Of a DNA stretch of 64,000 nucleotides, positions 10,728 through 22,608 are shown piece by piece. A model generated the notes under the pieces. It searched no databases, was not told the origin of the DNA, and was given only the letters and a program-made list of their open reading frames with translations. A program made the position numbers and the translations under genes. Positions within the stretch are counted from its first letter, which is position 1, and each line of letters opens with the position of its first letter. Source of the DNA: Diatrype stigma (lineage: Eukaryota; Ascomycota; Sordariomycetes; Xylariales; Diatrypaceae); assembly GCA_022225965.2 (NCBI GenBank), contig JAKJXP020000068.1, positions 185,079-249,078 on the forward strand. Direction: 5' to 3'.

Positions 10728-13700
10728 TATGACTTTATGATAGAACGACTGTAATGGATGGGTTATGGTGTGATGTTAATCAATCAGAGTTGTCGAGATG
10801 GCCCTAGTGATGTCCGTCGTATGAGATGTTTTGTATACCTAGTTTATGAGAAGACTGACATAACCGAGGACTCGGGTGATACTCATACGATGTGAAATGT
10901 TGCTTGGACAGAGAAGTTGTCGCTTTGGCAAGACGTCTTTTTACAAGTAATCTAGCCTGGGTAGCTTCTGGTTAAAAACAAAGTGTCATGCTTACGTAGG
11001 AAAAAGGCATAACCTGGAAGCTGCTATCCTGTTTCTTCAACACAGGTGTAGCAAGATGTTGCTTCTTTCTTAGCAAAGTTTGTTTAAAACTGTTCGTATA
11101 CATCCACCCAAAGTTAATCTGGCCTTCCTTGTATAAGGTTTGTCGTGGGTACTCCTGATATTGGGAATGGAGGTTATATACCTGCCAACAATAGGTATAA
11201 TGTAATAATTGTATCTTATGAACCGGCTATTTGCCATGATAATCCTATACGTGCGATATAGGAGACCTATAAGCTTAGTCTGTGATGGCATTATAGCGCT
11301 TGTAGAGGTACTTCCATCCAGTTGCCCTTGAAAGTAGACCTCTGAGGCATAATCGTGAAGCTTTTCCAAAGACAGCACCGGCGCCGCGGACGTCACGACC
11401 TGCGCCGCCGGTAACCGCGAGTCTGGGTACCGGGGATGCGCCTCCAGCGCCAGATCGAGCTGGATCACGCCTCGTGCCGGAAGGAACACGCCTGGGTGAT
11501 TCCGGAGGTGTCATAGCATTGTACCTAAGTACCTAGGGTACGTTCGCGGGGCAGATTGAGCCGGCTTTGATCGTGGGTGTCTGCCGGCGGGTCGCTGCTC
11601 CCAACACTTCCTCCACCCCCTCTTTCTTGGATGTATCAGTTCGATGATTATCTGATGCCTATCATACTCTTTTAAAGTCCGCCGAGCCTACTACCTATGG
11701 GCCATCGCAAGTCATTCACTCCGCAGCCGGCTGGACAGTTGGGATTTTGGTAGGTATGCTCAGAGGGCGGCGTTGAGGTAACTGGACGCGATTGACAAGT
11801 AAGATCACATCGTAAACTCGTAAATAGGCCAGGCAGGTATAAAGACAGCGTCCAAGTTGGATGATGTGGCTCCTAATGTCAGCCGGCGTTTCAGATGCGA
11901 CCTCGAGTGTCTTCCATGGATGACTGCTTGGAGGCGGCTCGGCTGATAGCATCCCGACCCTTGTGACTTCGGGGTGCAGCAGCTGCCACGCAGGGCAAGC
12001 TGCAGCAAGCGACGCCAAAACACAGGGAACGGGAAAGAAGAAACGAGTATTTTCAGATTTCCGGGTACCTTGCCCCGATGCTAGTAATCCGCGTACCCGG
12101 GACACAAGTGGTCACGGACAGCTGCGCCACGCCACGGGAGAAGATCATTGGGTCCGGTGCGTATCTAGTAGGTAATTGATTATGGCTTAGTCAGATTTAT
12201 TATCTCGCGAACGATGAAGCCTGTACTTACAAACCACCCGCACCTGCATATATCAACTGCCTTATATGGATGGATCGGTAGGAGCGCTTAAGGGGAGCTG
12301 ATCCCGACCCGACAGACCGGACCACAAGGCCCGCAGACCTGCCACAAATAGAACTAAGTGCCGACATTGAATCGAGGGAACCTTGAATGAACACGGTGGG
12401 GCTGTTGACGAATTGAGTTCCAAGGCATTACGAAGTATGCTTCCTGGCTGCTTACATGATGCTTCTTAGCGATGCCGTAAGAAAGCAAACATATCGAATA
12501 GCTGATAGGCGTGTAGATATGTAGATTAAACATTTCATGGTACCCTTAACTATGATACCTAGCATCCCTTGATACATGGACAGTCCGAGGTTTGAAGTTG
12601 TTTATCTGTGTATGCAGTGTTACGTCATCCTGCAAGCCTAGCTGTCTGAAATCCGGGGGAGAGGCACTTGTGGAAGTCTGCTAGTGAACAGTGAAGCTCC
12701 CCGGCCTCAAGCTATCCCCCAAAATGGGTAGGACAAATTATACCGGTAGGCAGCCGGGCTTGCCGGTCAATGCTACTAGGTACTGTACTGTACCTACCTA
12801 GGTAGACGCTTGCTGTTTTGCAGTGCACATATTGATACGAAATACAAAGAACCCTGAGTAATCTCTTCACCGGCTTGCTGATTTCCTTCTTTTGAGGTAT
12901 GTATGTAAACGAAACCTCCAGACATTAACATTGAAAGGTATGAACACAGCTCGGACAGCTGAAAGTCGAGGCGAGTGATTGGTGTAACCCTCATTCCCCG
13001 GCACCCTTAGGGGCCTTAACCATGTTCGTCCTGCCATGTAACATCAACTGAGATCGCACCTTCTGCCAAGCCAGGGGTCCAGATCCACCAATAAGTAGCT
13101 GCAATATCTCACAATCTCACAATCTCACAATTCCATCTCGCCATAGCCTTACGCCATTTCACCATCTCACCATCTCACCATCTCGCCATTCCGCCCTCGT
13201 AGTTACTCACCGTAGGCAATTTCTTTTTATGGCCGGGCAATAACCCTGTGCGTCGTACCTGGTTGCGCTATCCCTCCATCGAGCCTAAAAGACACATTGC
13301 ACATGCAATTTGCTGCAGGCATTGGCGCAGGCATTGGCGCAGGCATTTGCATAAACCAATACAAGCTGTACAGGGTCCCTTCAATTCCACAAAGCTACCG
13401 CCACCCTGTGCCCGTCAAAGATCGTCTTGGCTGCTTGGGCCTTCCTAGGCCTTCTAACATACCCAGCAGCTGCCTAGTACCTACTTAAACTTAAACTAGT
13501 GTGACTAGCATAACCAATAACCAATACATACCACGCCACGCAACCACCTCGCCGACCTCATGGTTGGAACAAAACAAAAGCAAGGAGAAGAAAAAGGGAC
13601 AACGGAATTGTAGGAGGATTGTGTTCTTGTTTTCAACAGCTGCATCGGACTGTGTCCACCAATCCCTCGCCCATTCTTCGGTTCGCATCTGCACCTTACA

Positions 13701-13833
13701 CCGACTGACTTTTCTTCCGATTGCGGACCTGCCTACCGTTACTCGTCGTCACTGGTTACTGGTTACTGCGTACCTACCGAATTCTAACCTTCAGCATTCA
13801 GCAACCTGCATCCAGCAGCATCCGATATCCAAC
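10728..13833. other. Intergenic with a GC-rich relic at about 11290-11515
   Basis: About 3.1 kb with no gene I can support. A GC-rich patch at 11290-11515 reads on the minus strand as two overlapping frames, one containing IQLDLALEAHPRYPDSRLP and the other rich in Gly/Arg. It has codon-like GC bias but no start-to-stop gene or known domain, so it may be a relic exon. TACCTA/TAGGTA motifs occur at about 11520 and 12780-12805. The 3' part (13101-13190) is a simple repeat next to the Dug3 gene's 5' region. Confidence 0.45.
13101..13190. repeat. Imperfect (CAATCTCA)n / (CCATCTCA)n simple repeat
   Basis: Two adjoining blocks of about 8-bp units, CAATCTCA-like then CCATCTCA-like, are seen directly. 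They lie about 640 bp upstream of the Dug3-like ATG and are pyrimidine-rich on the plus strand. Confidence 0.8.
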
Positions 13834-15427
13834 ATGTGTCGCTTTCTTGTCTACCGCGGCACGGACGAGATTCTGCTCTCTAAACTCATCACTGACCCCA
13901 CACATTCCATCTTGCGGCAATCATACGACTCCAGATTGCGCTTAGATACACGGCGTGGCCCAACCAACCCCGACGGATATGGCGTGTAGGGCCGACCTCC
14001 TTTCTTTACTCCCCTTTACAGCATCCCGTCCCAATCGCCGTCTCCTTTCCAGAAGTATATACTGACCTGGCATTATCACTATAGTGGCTGGTACACCGAC
14101 CCGAAACTCGGCGCTGAACCTTGCGTGTTCAAATCGACCACACCTGTATGGAACTGCTCCAACCTGCCGCGAATAGCCTCCAAGACGGCTTCCCGGTTGA
14201 TCTTCGGCCATGTCCGTGCCACGACCGAGGGCTCGTTGAGCGAAGACAACTGCCACCCCTTCTCCTATGGAAGTTTGATGTGGATGCACAATGGTGGCTT
14301 GGGAGGCTGGAAGTATATCAAGCGCAGACTGGGCGAACGGCTGCATGACAAGTGGTACCTCAATGTCCAAGGTGGCACCGACAGCGAGTGGGCCTTTGCT
14401 CTCTTCCTCGACCGACTCGAGAGATTGGGATTTGACCCGAGTTCAATGCCCGAGAAAGGATTTGGCCCCACCGTGCTTCGAAAGGCCATGCTCCAGACCA
14501 TCGAAGTCATTAATGAGCTCACCTCCAGCATACCCGAAAGGATCGTCCAAGCCGAGAACATCGATACGAGAAGCCTACTCAACTTCGCCCTTTCCGATGG
14601 CCACAGCGTTATTTGCACACGTTATGTCAGCAGCAAGACCGATGAAGCAGCGAGCTTGTATTTCTCTTCGGGCACTCAATGGGAAGCCCGCCCTTCATCG
14701 GGCAAGGAGCGCGACTACCAGATGGACAGACGTGACAAGGGCGCTGGCATCGTGCTTGTTGCCAGTGAGCCATTGACCTTTGAGCGAGGTATCTTGAGCC
14801 AGCATTTACCATATGTGCTATGAACAATAAGCTAATAGTGCCTCAGAAAAATGGGTGAACGTTCCCACCAACTCTATCCTGACTATCCATGGTCAAACTG
14901 TCATGGTCCACCCCATCAATGATGGATTCTCCGAACGTGACCCCTACCACAGACGGTCGTCCGCGTTTGCACAGACGAAAGGCCTCACCACCAACGAGAA
15001 GGCCGCGGCTCGTGCGGCCAGTCCCTTGGCAACCCCGGCCGGCGACTTGGATAACCACCGTCTCTTCCCCACGTCGCTTATCCCGACCAGCGCCGGGCGG
15101 AACCGAACACCGGACACGGGACCTTTGCGCAGCCGGGCGCAAACGCAGCTCTCCATGCACTCGACCTCGGCTCTAGCCAACAGCCGCCCGCTGAGCCCGC
15201 CGCCGGACCGCCCAGTGACGGCAGCCGCCGCCACCGCCAAGTCGCCGTCCCAGGGGAACATCAAGAAGAAGCGGCGATCCCTCAACATAGGAGAGCACGC
15301 TCACCCCGCCGAGTACGCAGACGGCGAGCCTCATCGGCCGGAGAGCCCGGTCATGGGTCAGTCCCGGGGCTCGGAGCTGGGGACCTCGGAGAAGGCAGCG
15401 CGAGTTCTGGGAATAGGGTCGATCTGA
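13834..15427 (+). CDS. DUG3: Dug3-like class II glutamine amidotransferase
   Basis: Homologue of yeast Dug3, the amidotransferase subunit of the Dug2-Dug3 gamma-glutamyl peptidase that starts cytosolic glutathione breakdown. Exons are 13834-13985, 14085-14788 and 14847-15427, giving 478 residues with all phases kept; donors are GTAGGG and GTATCT. Cys2 of MCRF is the expected N-terminal nucleophile once Met is removed. GHVRA (92-96), NCHPF (106-110) and MHNGG (118-122) form the class II glutaminase pocket. YVSSKTDEAASLYFSSGT and ASEPLTFER match the Dug3 C-terminal half, as does VPTNSILTI just after intron 2. Beyond the yeast end, about 110 extra residues are Ser/Pro/Arg-rich with a KKKRRS basic cluster and look disordered. 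A longer upstream open frame exists but would bury Cys2, so ATG 13834 is chosen. Confidence 0.93.
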
Positions 15428-15450
15428 TCTGATCTGACCTGATCTGATCT
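15420..15450. repeat. GATCT pentanucleotide repeat over the DUG3 stop codon
   Basis: Consecutive GATCT/GACCT units begin in the last codons of the Dug3-like gene, supply its TGA stop, and continue into the 3' UTR. Seen directly. Confidence 0.8.
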
Positions 15451-16339
15451 CGGATCTAACTACAAACAAGGGAATATGGCATTTGGTAGGCGGGGGGGAA
15501 AGACGGGATGGGGGCAGGGATTTGCACGTTCGTGAGCGAATGTGTGTGTAGCCGTTTCAGAGATTCAGCATGGCGTTCGGGGCGAAAGACAAAAGATAAA
15601 TGAGAAAGCATTACTTGCATCTTTGCATGCGTACGAATCTCGCAAGGCTTTATTTTCTCTTTGCATGTTGTCCACCTTCATTTTGCTTTTTACGATCATG
15701 ATTTGTCATACTAGCAAGCATTGTTCCTCGGCATGTGTCAATTACTGCTCACTTTCGTTTGGTAATTTAGGAGGGCCATGGAAGGATAGGGAAGAGAAAC
15801 GAAGGGAAAGGCAGGGAAGCCGGGTTTCAGCATTCGTTAAGTCACACGTACTCTAGGTAGATAGGTGGCGGTGTATCGTAACTAGAACAGAGCAGAATGG
15901 GAGAAGCTTTTCATGACCGACCGACCATCTTGATCGTTTCGTTGAAGTATTCAAGTACAAGCTGCGCAAAGCACCCGTGTATGCAGCGTGAACCAAGGCA
16001 ACTTTGGTATGAGCGGCCTTGAGGTATACAGGAATTACCTACACATAGCGACAAGTCTGCTAGCAAGTCCAGGTATTATCCCACTGAGTCACAAGTGCAG
16101 AAACAAATTATGCTCGTCTGTCTCGTAGCTTTCCTTCCTAAGTGCTGGCTGGCAGGCAAAGCTGGTAGGCATTGATCGGTCGGTCTAATCTAATCTTACG
16201 AGAGGAGTTTCACCCATTTTTCTAGATACCCAATACCCTCCCCAAACCCCTGACCAAGCAACCTACAAATGTAGCCATACATGTAGAGGCAGACAAACAG
16301 ACAGGCAGGCAGGCAGGCTACCTAGTTACCGGGTTACTT
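15428..16339. other. Convergent intergenic region (3' ends of DUG3 and ARMT1-like genes)
   Basis: 3' flanks of two convergent genes. No coding sequence recognised. A CAGGCAGG-type run sits near 16299-16317. Confidence 0.55.
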
Positions 16340-18151
16340 TCACTTCCCGTGCGAGTAAGAGACCACGGCCCACTTCCCGCTCCACGCCCACTTCCGGGCG
16401 CCGCTGTCACCACCGCCGCCCTCCTGGGCGCGCAGCGCCTCGTCCTCCCCGGGCTTGAGGCCGACCACCACGTCGGCCTTGCACGTGCGCAGCGCCAGCA
16501 CGTTGACGCCGGATCCCGGGCCGAGCGGCCCGATCGCCTCCGTGAATGGGGTCGTGGGGTCCCAGGCGGCCTGGATTGGGTGTGGTCAGCGTGTCTTAAT
16601 TCAAATGCCCTTTTTTTGGGGGGGGGGGGGGGGGGGGGGGGGTTGGGGNNNNNNNGCTCTTCCGATCTAAGGAAGGAGGGGGGAAGACTCACGTCGCCGG
16701 TAAGCTTGCGGTAGTTCAGATCCCCCTTAAAGATGACCAGCTCGCTGTCCTTGAGGTCGGCATAGAGCTCTTTGTCCAGCGGCGGCAGGCGCCAGTAGCT
16801 GCCGGGCCAGGTCCAGGAGCGGCGGGGGCGGAGGACGAGGGCGCCCTCGGCGTGGTGGCGGCCCCACTCCTCGAACAGGAAGCGCAGGTCGGCGGCCTCC
16901 TTCTCGGCCAGCGGCGGCGGCGCGCGGCCGTCGCGCTCCTCTTCCTCGGACGGCGTCTCGTAGAACCGGGCGGGGTCCGCCAGCGCGTTGAGCAGCGCCG
17001 CGAAGTCGGCCGGCACCACGTCCGACACGAACCACGGGATCGCCTTGGGGTGCAGCACCACCGTCGTCGCCAGGCCCGACGACAGCAGGTACCCCGCCAG
17101 GATCAGGTCCACGTACAGCTCGAAGCCGGCGTTGTCGAGCACGATGTCCACGCGCCGCTCCTTCCGGCCCTCGCGCTGGGCCTGGAGCAGCGTCCCGTAG
17201 GCCGCGCCCAGGTCGTTGGCCAGGATGTTCTTCTCGGACGCCTTGCGCGCCTCCGACCCCTGCAGCTTCTGGATGTCCTCGTACGTGAGGTTCGTCAGCA
17301 GCGACAGGTCCGTCGCGTTGCCCCAGAGGCAGATCTCCAGCATCTCGGAGAACAGGATCTTCCGGGCCGCCTCGTGCTCCTCTCCCTCCTCCTTCGCCTG
17401 GTCCCGGCTCGATTGGCGGTCGGCCTCGGTCTGCGCGACGATCTCGCGGTACCGCGACGCGAGCTCCAGGACGGCCGGCCGCGAGGACCGGAACGTCTTG
17501 ATCTTCTGCCGGGAGAAGACGTCGTAGTTCTTCCAGTGCGTCGAGAGGCTGAAGGACGTGTTGAGCCGTCTATCTTTCTTGTCAGTTAGTCCTGCCGGGT
17601 AAGGATGGCGGGAGGCTGCTGCTACTGCTGCCGCCGCTGCCGCTCGGATCGGAACTGAGGAGGTACCTATATAAGTAGCACTCGCTGTAGAGCCAGGGCA
17701 CGTTGAGCCAGGTCGGGGCGCCTAGCTTCGCGAGCTCCTCGTTGTACTGAGCCACATCGGAGTTCCCGTCATCCCGTATAGGGCTGGAGTGGTCAATGTC
17801 AGCCCCCAATACTTCCGAAAACATCTATGTAACTGGCGCGAGCCGTGAGAGGAGCCCACCTACGTAAGCTTCCGGTCGTGCTCAACTTCGTACTTCAGAG
17901 CTGCTAGCTCCTCGATGATTTTCTTTCCTTCCGCCTGCTTTGCAGCATCGTCTGCTTGGGAGACGGAGCGGTACACATCGTCAATGGCTTGAGTCTGGGC
18001 ACCAACGTAAGCAAATAATAGGAAGAGGGATACATCGAGGCTAGACTTGAGGGGTGCGGGAGTAACTCACGATGATGACGGGCCATCGGTCACGGGCTGA
18101 TACATAGGCGAATGACGTCTTGTCGCTCGTCAAATAGGGGGCTGCATGCAT
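16340..18151 (-). CDS. ARMT1/DUF89 metal-dependent damage-control phosphatase
   Basis: Homologue of human ARMT1 and yeast YMR027W, DUF89 phosphatases that hydrolyse sugar phosphates such as fructose-1-phosphate. Five exons on the minus strand: 18151-18071, 17994-17864, 17783-17667, 17569-16693 and 16570-16340, giving 478 residues with all phases fitting. The N-terminus has YLTSDKTSFAY and ARDRWPVII. FRSSRPAVLELASRYREIV is the helical linker. DNAGFE places the metal residues at D254/N255, and VSD at about D292. KGDLNYRKL (about 390-398) and LRTCKADVVVGL complete the pocket. All family motifs are intact. The start is chosen at 18151 because MHAAPYLTSDKTSF fits the family N-terminus. The last intron (16571-16692) holds a sequencing gap and adapter, so its true length is unknown, but the exons on both sides join in frame. 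Confidence 0.93.
16618..16668. other. Assembly artefact: poly-G run, 7-N gap and Illumina adapter remnant
   Basis: A 25-base G run (16618-16642) and TTGGGG are followed by seven Ns (16649-16655), then GCTCTTCCGATCT (16656-16668). Those 13 bases are exactly the 3' end shared by Illumina TruSeq adapters. It falls inside the last intron of the ARMT1-like gene. Poly-G beside adapter is typical of two-colour-chemistry read ends. This is not biological sequence. Confidence 0.97.
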
Positions 18152-21100
18152 ATACGATGGACTAGTCAGTAATCTTGGTGATTTTTCAAACGGTGTTGGG
18201 TTACCAATGCCCCTTTCAGACGATAGGGGTAGAGGGGGGCAAAGGGGACAGGGGTAGCTGACGGGTCTTAGTATCGTATTCCATGATGTCATGCAGGGGC
18301 TCCCCTTCGCGGGCAAGGATGAATGCAAATGAAAAGACCTTCAGTAGACTTCGATGGTTCCCCGGTCGGATCAGAATGGGGCTGGTAGAAGACAAGTAAT
18401 TCTAGAGAATAAGAAAAATAAAATACGAACGAACCGTCATCACAGCCTGACTAACCGGAGGACAGAAAGAGAGAGCTTTGGCAGGTTGGTGGGGGGTTGG
18501 CGGGGTAGGTAGCTCCGAGGCTCCTAGCATAATATGGACCATAGCGGGATATCCTAGCGGGGTCATTCCGCCCGCCCCTCATTGGCACTTTCGACACTGT
18601 GACGCTGCAGCTGTGCCACTGTGCCGCTGTGCCGCTACACGTTACCCAAGCTGCCAGGACTACGCCCATAGCAACTTCCACTGGATACCGAGTACGGATA
18701 AGACCCGCGTCTGCCGCGTATAACAAACATCACCACTGGAGCTACAGCTACCTATACGGCCATACATTGGAACAGTATCCCCGTGTATGATTCAGTTCGA
18801 ATACCTACAAATACGGGTTCTAAGCTCATTACTTGGCAGACAGTCAGACTGGCAAGAACATTGACAATCCACATGACGGTCACCCGCTGCAATAGCTGAA
18901 AAGGGTCGGGGATATGGCAATGTCGTCAAAAGCAACATTATCAAACACCCCGTGGGTTTGAGGCCAAGCGTGATGAGTTAGGGGACCCGGCTCATCCACT
19001 TGCTCGAGATTTCGGCCCTTTGGCCTTAGAAGCGAGTATCGAAGTTACAGAAAGGGGGGTTCGATGTCTGGCTACTTCAGACTGCATGGGGGTTATAGTA
19101 GACACTCTAGGAAGAGCTGGAACCTGGGCAAATCCCGCACTCGTGGCCCGGGCTGAGCAGAACAGAACAATGGCACTGTATCTTCGGAGTAGGTATCATA
19201 GTAGGTATAGCTCATAGAGCAAGGAGGCGCAGAACTTTGGCGCGGAACTCTACTCGCCCGACTAACGATGACTCGGGTTTCAAGCAAAACGGGATGACCA
19301 AAGCTCACAAGCTTGATCTCCAAAAGGAAGTCCAAGACATCGCAGTAATCGTGAAGACCGATCTCACCGAAGACTGCAGATATTTCAACATTTTGCTCAA
19401 GCCCGGGTGATTTGGCGTAGTCCTCATGGCCTCGGCTATCATGAGATCAGCCTAGCGAATACTTCCCACTCCACTATCGATACTCTCGTCGAACTTTGAA
19501 AGCTATACAGCCAGTTATACGGATAGAAAATACGCGCATATCTTATTCTGTTTTACTATACGTGGTACAGCCAACCGCCATTCTGCCACGTGAAGTCGAA
19601 GCGTGGTGTGGCTCCTGTCAGAGGGGAATGAAAACCTGGGTAGCCTTGCATTCTAGGCTTGAGCCTCATGTGAACTTGTCGCACCGCACGTGGTGGCGAA
19701 TATGAAGTAAGTCCCAAAGCGGCGTGGATGGAAGTGAAGACAGCCACTCAGACTTCAAGCCCACACACCCCAATATTCGGAGTCAACATACCTACCATCT
19801 TCCTTTTTCCATGTTGGGAAGAATGTTAAGGACACCACTCAACTTCACGATGCCGGATTAGCGCCTCTTCCGTAGATCGGCGACCTTTATAACCTTTTAC
19901 TGTCGGTGTCACACTCGTTCATATTCCAGTCTTCTGGTAAGAAGATCGAAGTTCGACTGGCATTGACAATCTGAACATACTGCTTAGTCGTTATCTAATG
20001 TTTCTAGTGTGTATTACTAGTGTAGAAGCTTTCATCGCCGATTCTTTCGGATCTTACGGTTTAAGTTGACCGGGTAAGATACAAGCCAGCATTCGATCGG
20101 TTCAAGTAATGTTCAGCATCTAATAGAGTTCCTCTCTAGATACCCCCTTGCTACATCAATATCTAAGCATATATCACATTAGGGTGAAAGGCTAAATACG
20201 GAGTGGCAGATGTCTCAGGGATTGTATAACCCAACCTCCACCGCTTCTTCTAGAAGCTTTGTAGAAGCCGCCTCCAACCGCAAAGTAATTCTGAAGAAAG
20301 CATCACTTCTTGATCCAAAGTACCCCAATGATGCTCTAAGATCCCTTATGTCAGCTTATATCGATAACTGCTCTACCATTTAGCAGGACACAGTACTATA
20401 GGACGATCGGATCTCCTCCCGAAGGCGCACACCATTATGAAGAGTTGTCACAGATATATTTGGAAGACTCTAGGTGAAGCAAGACACAACGCATTTGCGA
20501 CCGTTGTAAAACCGAGTTATCTCTGTGTGATACAGCCACCTAGATGTGTTGCCGGCTGCTTTGTACTCCGTGCCTAGAAGACCTTCTCGACTCGGCCTCT
20601 CCTCAGCCCTTATCGCAAACGTGATTGTCACTGCCTTCCAAAGGTTTGCCATTTCGATCGAAATCATGGGGAGTTCCCTCTGTCCGATCCCGACTCACTT
20701 GGGATGGCGAGTTGACATCACCCTCATCACACTGGCATCATACAGTGGGCGTCATCTACGATCGCTGAGCATTCTCCACAGGCGCCTCTAGCTATGCTCA
20801 AGCCCTTGGAAGGATTTATCGCTTTTGTCAAAATCACGCGATGTCTCAAGTCCTGTCTTAAGCATATTGTCCATGCCGACGGTGCTATTGCCCCTACGTT
20901 TTGCCATGCGACCAACGGCAGCACGTGAAGGTCAGCCCCCGGGAAAGGCAGCGTGAAGGGAGGTCTGACAACGGCTGGGCATTATTGGAGACCTCTTCAA
21001 GCCCTTTGCGAAGTATATCGCGAAGGCAATATGGTATTGGGAGCTTCTATACTCCCGTCGTCGTGCTCTGAGGTTTGAAGGGGCTTCTGGTGCTCCCTTA

Positions 21101-21871
21101 AGCAGACCACCGCCGAAGATGGATGCTCTCTCCAGATCTATGGACAAAAGCCCCCAGTGCTGACGCGGAGTTGTGCATCATGGCAGACCAGTCGTAGAGA
21201 GGAAAGAAGCCTTGGATCTATCTATAAATGTCAAGCATTCGAATCATCCGATTTTCTGACATACGATGACTCCGTCACCCCAGAGCCACTGTTCCCAAAG
21301 GCATTGACTCAAGTTAATTACAAGAGTCCTAATTTGGGCGCATCATACATCGACAACAGCCCGTTACAGACGTCGATCGATTGTCTTCGCCAGGATTACT
21401 TGTCCGCATCTAGTTGTCCCCAATCATTTAGGCATTAACGTGCCAATCTCGGCATCAGAAGCAAAGACGTCCGTGCCTTACATTACGCTTGAGGGACATC
21501 ACCGTAGTTCAAACTGCCATACGCCAGAGGAACTTTCGTGTTCAATCGAGACTCTACTTGATACAGGGGAAGCGTCGAACAGGTGATCCCTAACTTCGGT
21601 CAAAGCATCTCAAATATTATATCGATAAACGAAAACAATAATCAAGCTCGAGAGAGAAAAGGTCCTATCTCCTAGTTTGAGGATACGAAACATCAGGCTA
21701 CCAGTTCCAACGTATGATACAGTCCAGCTAAGAAGACAAGGAGTCTCTGCTCGTCTATTACGAGGCCCCTGAGCCTTCACACGTGATATTTCAGACTACT
21801 GTTCGCCACTGTCCTATCCCCTTGCATCATCTTACGGTACCGGATAATCGGTAAAAAGATAATACGCCATA
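18152..21871. other. Gene-poor intergenic region
   Basis: About 3.7 kb between the ARMT1-like gene and the Cys-rich array. Only short, mutually overlapping frames with no domain or consistent codon bias. Composition is more even than in the flanking genes. No terminal repeats or transposon motifs seen. Confidence 0.5.
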
Positions 21872-22052
21872 ATGTGTATATACTACTATCTTCATTACCA
21901 CCACGTCTCTCCGTGCGCGCGGAGCGTCGAGTACGCACTCCACTACTCGTACTGCCCGAACTCGACGATCGAGCTAGCCGCAGCGTCCAACCCGAGCCCT
22001 CTCCTCAGCCCTGTCGGTGTCCTCTCCCCTTCGGGATCGGGAACCACCAGCA

Positions 22053-22103
<51 letters not shown>

Positions 22104-22608
22104 TCATACAGCAGCCATGCGAAGAGCTTACCTACGCACCGGAATACTTCGACAGTCACAGTAACAGCAACAGCAACAACTTCAACAACAATAGCGAGAT
22201 CAGTTACTACCATAACAATGTTGCTATTGGCGATATTATTCGCAGCCATGGCAATGGTGACGATAGCAACCCGCCCTGCGCCACGGGCGGGTGTCTCGTC
22301 TCGCAGCACTGCAGCTCCGGCGGCTGCAGGCTCGACGACCTCGGCGGCCGCTGGACCTGCTGCAAGTGCCAGCGCGGCGGGAACACCTACCGCTGGTGCG
22401 TCCACCCGATGAAGAGGGTCCCAGACACTCTGTGCTATCACGTCGTCTGCCAGGGCTGCTGGGCCGACCACCAGTAAGTACTCTACTAGTCTAGTCTAAC
22501 CAGGCGCCCGACCAGGTGAGGCGAGGCGAGCTGAGGAGTGGATCGATCGATCGCCTTACTGTTCTTTCTTCCTTTTTTTTTTTTTTTTTTCTTTCCTTGC
22601 ACAGCTGA
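21872..22608 (+). CDS. Small Cys-rich tandem-family protein 1 (poly-Gln insert)
   Basis: First of three same-strand paralogues; family unknown to me. The 201-residue protein starts MC, has C-x12-YC near the N-terminus, then a run of about 17 Gln (CAG codons) and an Asn/Ser-rich linker. The conserved core is GGCLVSQHC, then GGRWTCCKC and a single Cys, ending C-x-H-x2-C-x2-C (CYHVVCQGC). These Cys/His spacings suggest two or more zinc sites. A GTAAGT donor at 22474 and a long T-tract acceptor (AG at 22603-22604) suggest an intron 22474-22604. Splicing would put TGA (22606-22608) right after codon 201; without splicing the frame stops at TAA 22475-22477. Both forms are about 201 residues. It has no signal peptide or membrane segment and is probably intracellular. 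Function unknown. Confidence 0.7.
22053..22103 (+). repeat. CAG trinucleotide repeat coding poly-Gln
   Basis: An almost pure CAG run of about 17 units lies inside the first Cys-rich gene, read as Gln in its frame. Such tracts are length-variable by replication slippage. Confidence 0.9.

Noticed and set aside
11070..11514. Possible protein gene on the minus strand
   Set aside because: Coding-like GC bias only over about 220 bp, two conflicting frames and no domain; described as a possible relic within the spacer instead.
16852..17589. Plus-strand 245-codon frame opposite the ARMT1-like gene
   Set aside because: Antisense shadow of a GC-rich exon; Arg/Leu/Val composition typical of shadows.
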